Shown piece by piece: positions 63,372-64,000 of a stretch of DNA of 64,000 nt. This stretch comes from Bordetella genomosp. 9 (GTDB lineage: Bacteria > Pseudomonadota > Gammaproteobacteria > Burkholderiales > Burkholderiaceae_B), in NCBI RefSeq assembly GCF_002119725.1, contig NZ_CP021109.1, forward strand, positions 3,224,001-3,288,000, written 5' to 3'. The notes beneath the pieces are model-generated. The model did not search any database. It saw nothing but the letters and a program-made list of their open reading frames with translations, and was not told the origin of the DNA. The translations under genes and the position numbers were made by a program. Position 1 is the first letter of the stretch, and each line of letters opens with the position of its first letter.

Positions 63372-64000
63372 ATGGAAGACACCATTCTGGAGACTCAGGG
63401 ACTGACGAAGGAGTTTCGCGGCTTCGTCGCGGTGAAAGGCGTCGACCTGCGGGTGCGGCGCGGCCACATACACGCGTTGATCGGTCCCAACGGCGCGGGC
63501 AAGACCACCTGCTTCAACCTGCTCACCAAGTTCCTCGCGCCCAGCGCGGGCCGGATCGTTTTCAATGGCGTGGACATCACCGGGGAAAAGCCCGCGCAGA
63601 TCGCGCGCCGCGGCATTATCCGCTCCTTCCAGATTTCCGCGGTTTTTCCGCATCTGACCGTACTGGAAAACGTACGTATCGGCCTGCAGCGCAAGACGGG
63701 GCTTTCCTACCGCTTCTGGCGCAGCGAAAGGCCGCTGGCCGCCCTGAACGACAGGGCCCGCGCGCTGCTCGATGAAGTGGACCTGGGCGCTCTCGCGGAC
63801 GAAATGACGGTCAACCTTCCCTATGGGCGCAAGCGGGCCCTGGAAATCGCCACTACTCTCGCCATGGAACCCGAGCTGATGCTGCTGGACGAGCCGACGC
63901 AGGGCATGGGCCACGAAGACGTCGATCGAGTGACGAAACTCATCAAGCGTGTCAGCGCCGGCAGGACCATCCTGATGGTCGAACACAATATGAACGTGGT
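63372..64000 (+). CDS. LivG-type ABC transporter ATPase (3' end outside window)
   Basis: A partial ABC ATPase, 209 residues visible, of the branched-chain amino-acid/urea (LivG) class. Walker A GPNGAGKTT at 38-46, a Q-loop Gln in RSFQISAVFPHL, Walker B LMLLDEPTQGMG at 169-180, and a switch His in VEHNMNVV. The signature is NLPYGRKRALEIA rather than LSGGQ, as expected for LivG relatives. It starts at ATG 63372; a 17-codon frame at 63356-63406 overlaps the start and may be a chance ORF. Permease and binding-protein genes would be expected downstream. Confidence 0.88.
   Translation, partial: MEDTILETQGLTKEFRGFVAVKGVDLRVRRGHIHALIGPNGAGKTTCFNLLTKFLAPSAGRIVFNGVDITGEKPAQIARRGIIRSFQISAVFPHLTVLENVRIGLQRKTGLSYRFWRSERPLAALNDRARALLDEVDLGALADEMTVNLPYGRKRALEIATTLAMEPELMLLDEPTQGMGHEDVDRVTKLIKRVSAGRTILMVEHNMNV

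Noticed and set aside
63356..63406. 17-codon frame before and overlapping the LivG-type gene
   Set aside because: Too short and without a ribosome site to call a leader peptide.
1..64000. CRISPR arrays, tRNA or rRNA genes, intact insertion sequences or prophage
   Set aside because: No regularly spaced repeats, cloverleaf-like segments, rRNA sequence, transposase or phage structural genes were seen on reading both strands. A weak tRNA or attachment repeat in 812-1627 cannot be fully excluded without a covariance search.

Overview
The window looks like a GC-rich chromosome of a betaproteobacterium of the order Burkholderiales, most likely family Alcaligenaceae (Bordetella/Achromobacter type). 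This rests on gene content and order read from the translations: trpB-trpA-accD with a PagL lipid A deacylase nearby, rluC divergent from rne, an intracellular PHB depolymerase with a Cys nucleophile, and one long same-strand chain yceD-rpmF-plsX-fabH-fabD-fabG-acpP-fabF-ygfX-like-rpoE-rseA-rseB-mucD-lepA-lepB-rnc-era-recO. Genus and species cannot be fixed from this alone.

Left edge (1-2161): an accessory segment, AT-richer than the rest by eye. It holds a partial nuclease gene with a DpnII/MboI-type restriction-endonuclease domain running off the edge, about 800 bp with no convincing gene, and a Phd-type antitoxin with a PIN toxin whose 3' end is lost. The toxin's family-like sequence stops within about 8 bp of the stop codon of a core LysR gene, so this point looks like an island/core junction.

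2162-14059: LysR, HAD hydrolase and D-threonine aldolase-like enzyme; methylmalonate-semialdehyde dehydrogenase; two copies of a GC-rich interspersed repeat; lptF without an adjacent lptG; pepA-holC and a small conserved gene; a Bax-inhibitor-like membrane protein; a Tat-exported aldo/keto reductase; and an ADP/ATP-carrier-like MFS protein.

14020-29967 (all minus): fatty-acid and phospholipid synthesis, the sigma-E envelope-stress system, protein export and translation quality (mucD, lepA, lepB), and RNA processing (rnc, era, recO). Many genes are coupled by 4-bp ATGA overlaps. A perfect 13-bp hairpin separates mucD from lepA, and a 25-bp tandem duplication has split an ancestral era/recO overlap.

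30256-48952: maf, an RsmI-like methyltransferase and an AmiD-like lipoprotein amidase; msrPQ; a Gph-like phosphatase and rluC; rne with its own promoter and a roughly 530-nt leader; pagL; accD-trpA-trpB; argE; relA; and an MtfA-like peptidase.

48945-57626: a RidA gene, then a divergent LysR and a seven-gene unit plus a deacylase: ureohydrolase with an altered active-site loop, a second RidA, periplasmic binding protein, MmgE/PrpD enzyme, two permeases, ATPase and an ArgE-like M20 deacylase. This reads as an uptake-plus-catabolism system for an N-acylated, guanidino- or amidino-type nitrogen compound. It is the best candidate here for an undescribed pathway.

57672-64000: pncB, fdxA-fpr, phaZ, a soluble RnfB-like ferredoxin, nth, and the start of a LivG-type ABC ATPase behind a long two-part inverted repeat. 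No rRNA, tRNA, CRISPR array or intact insertion sequence was seen.
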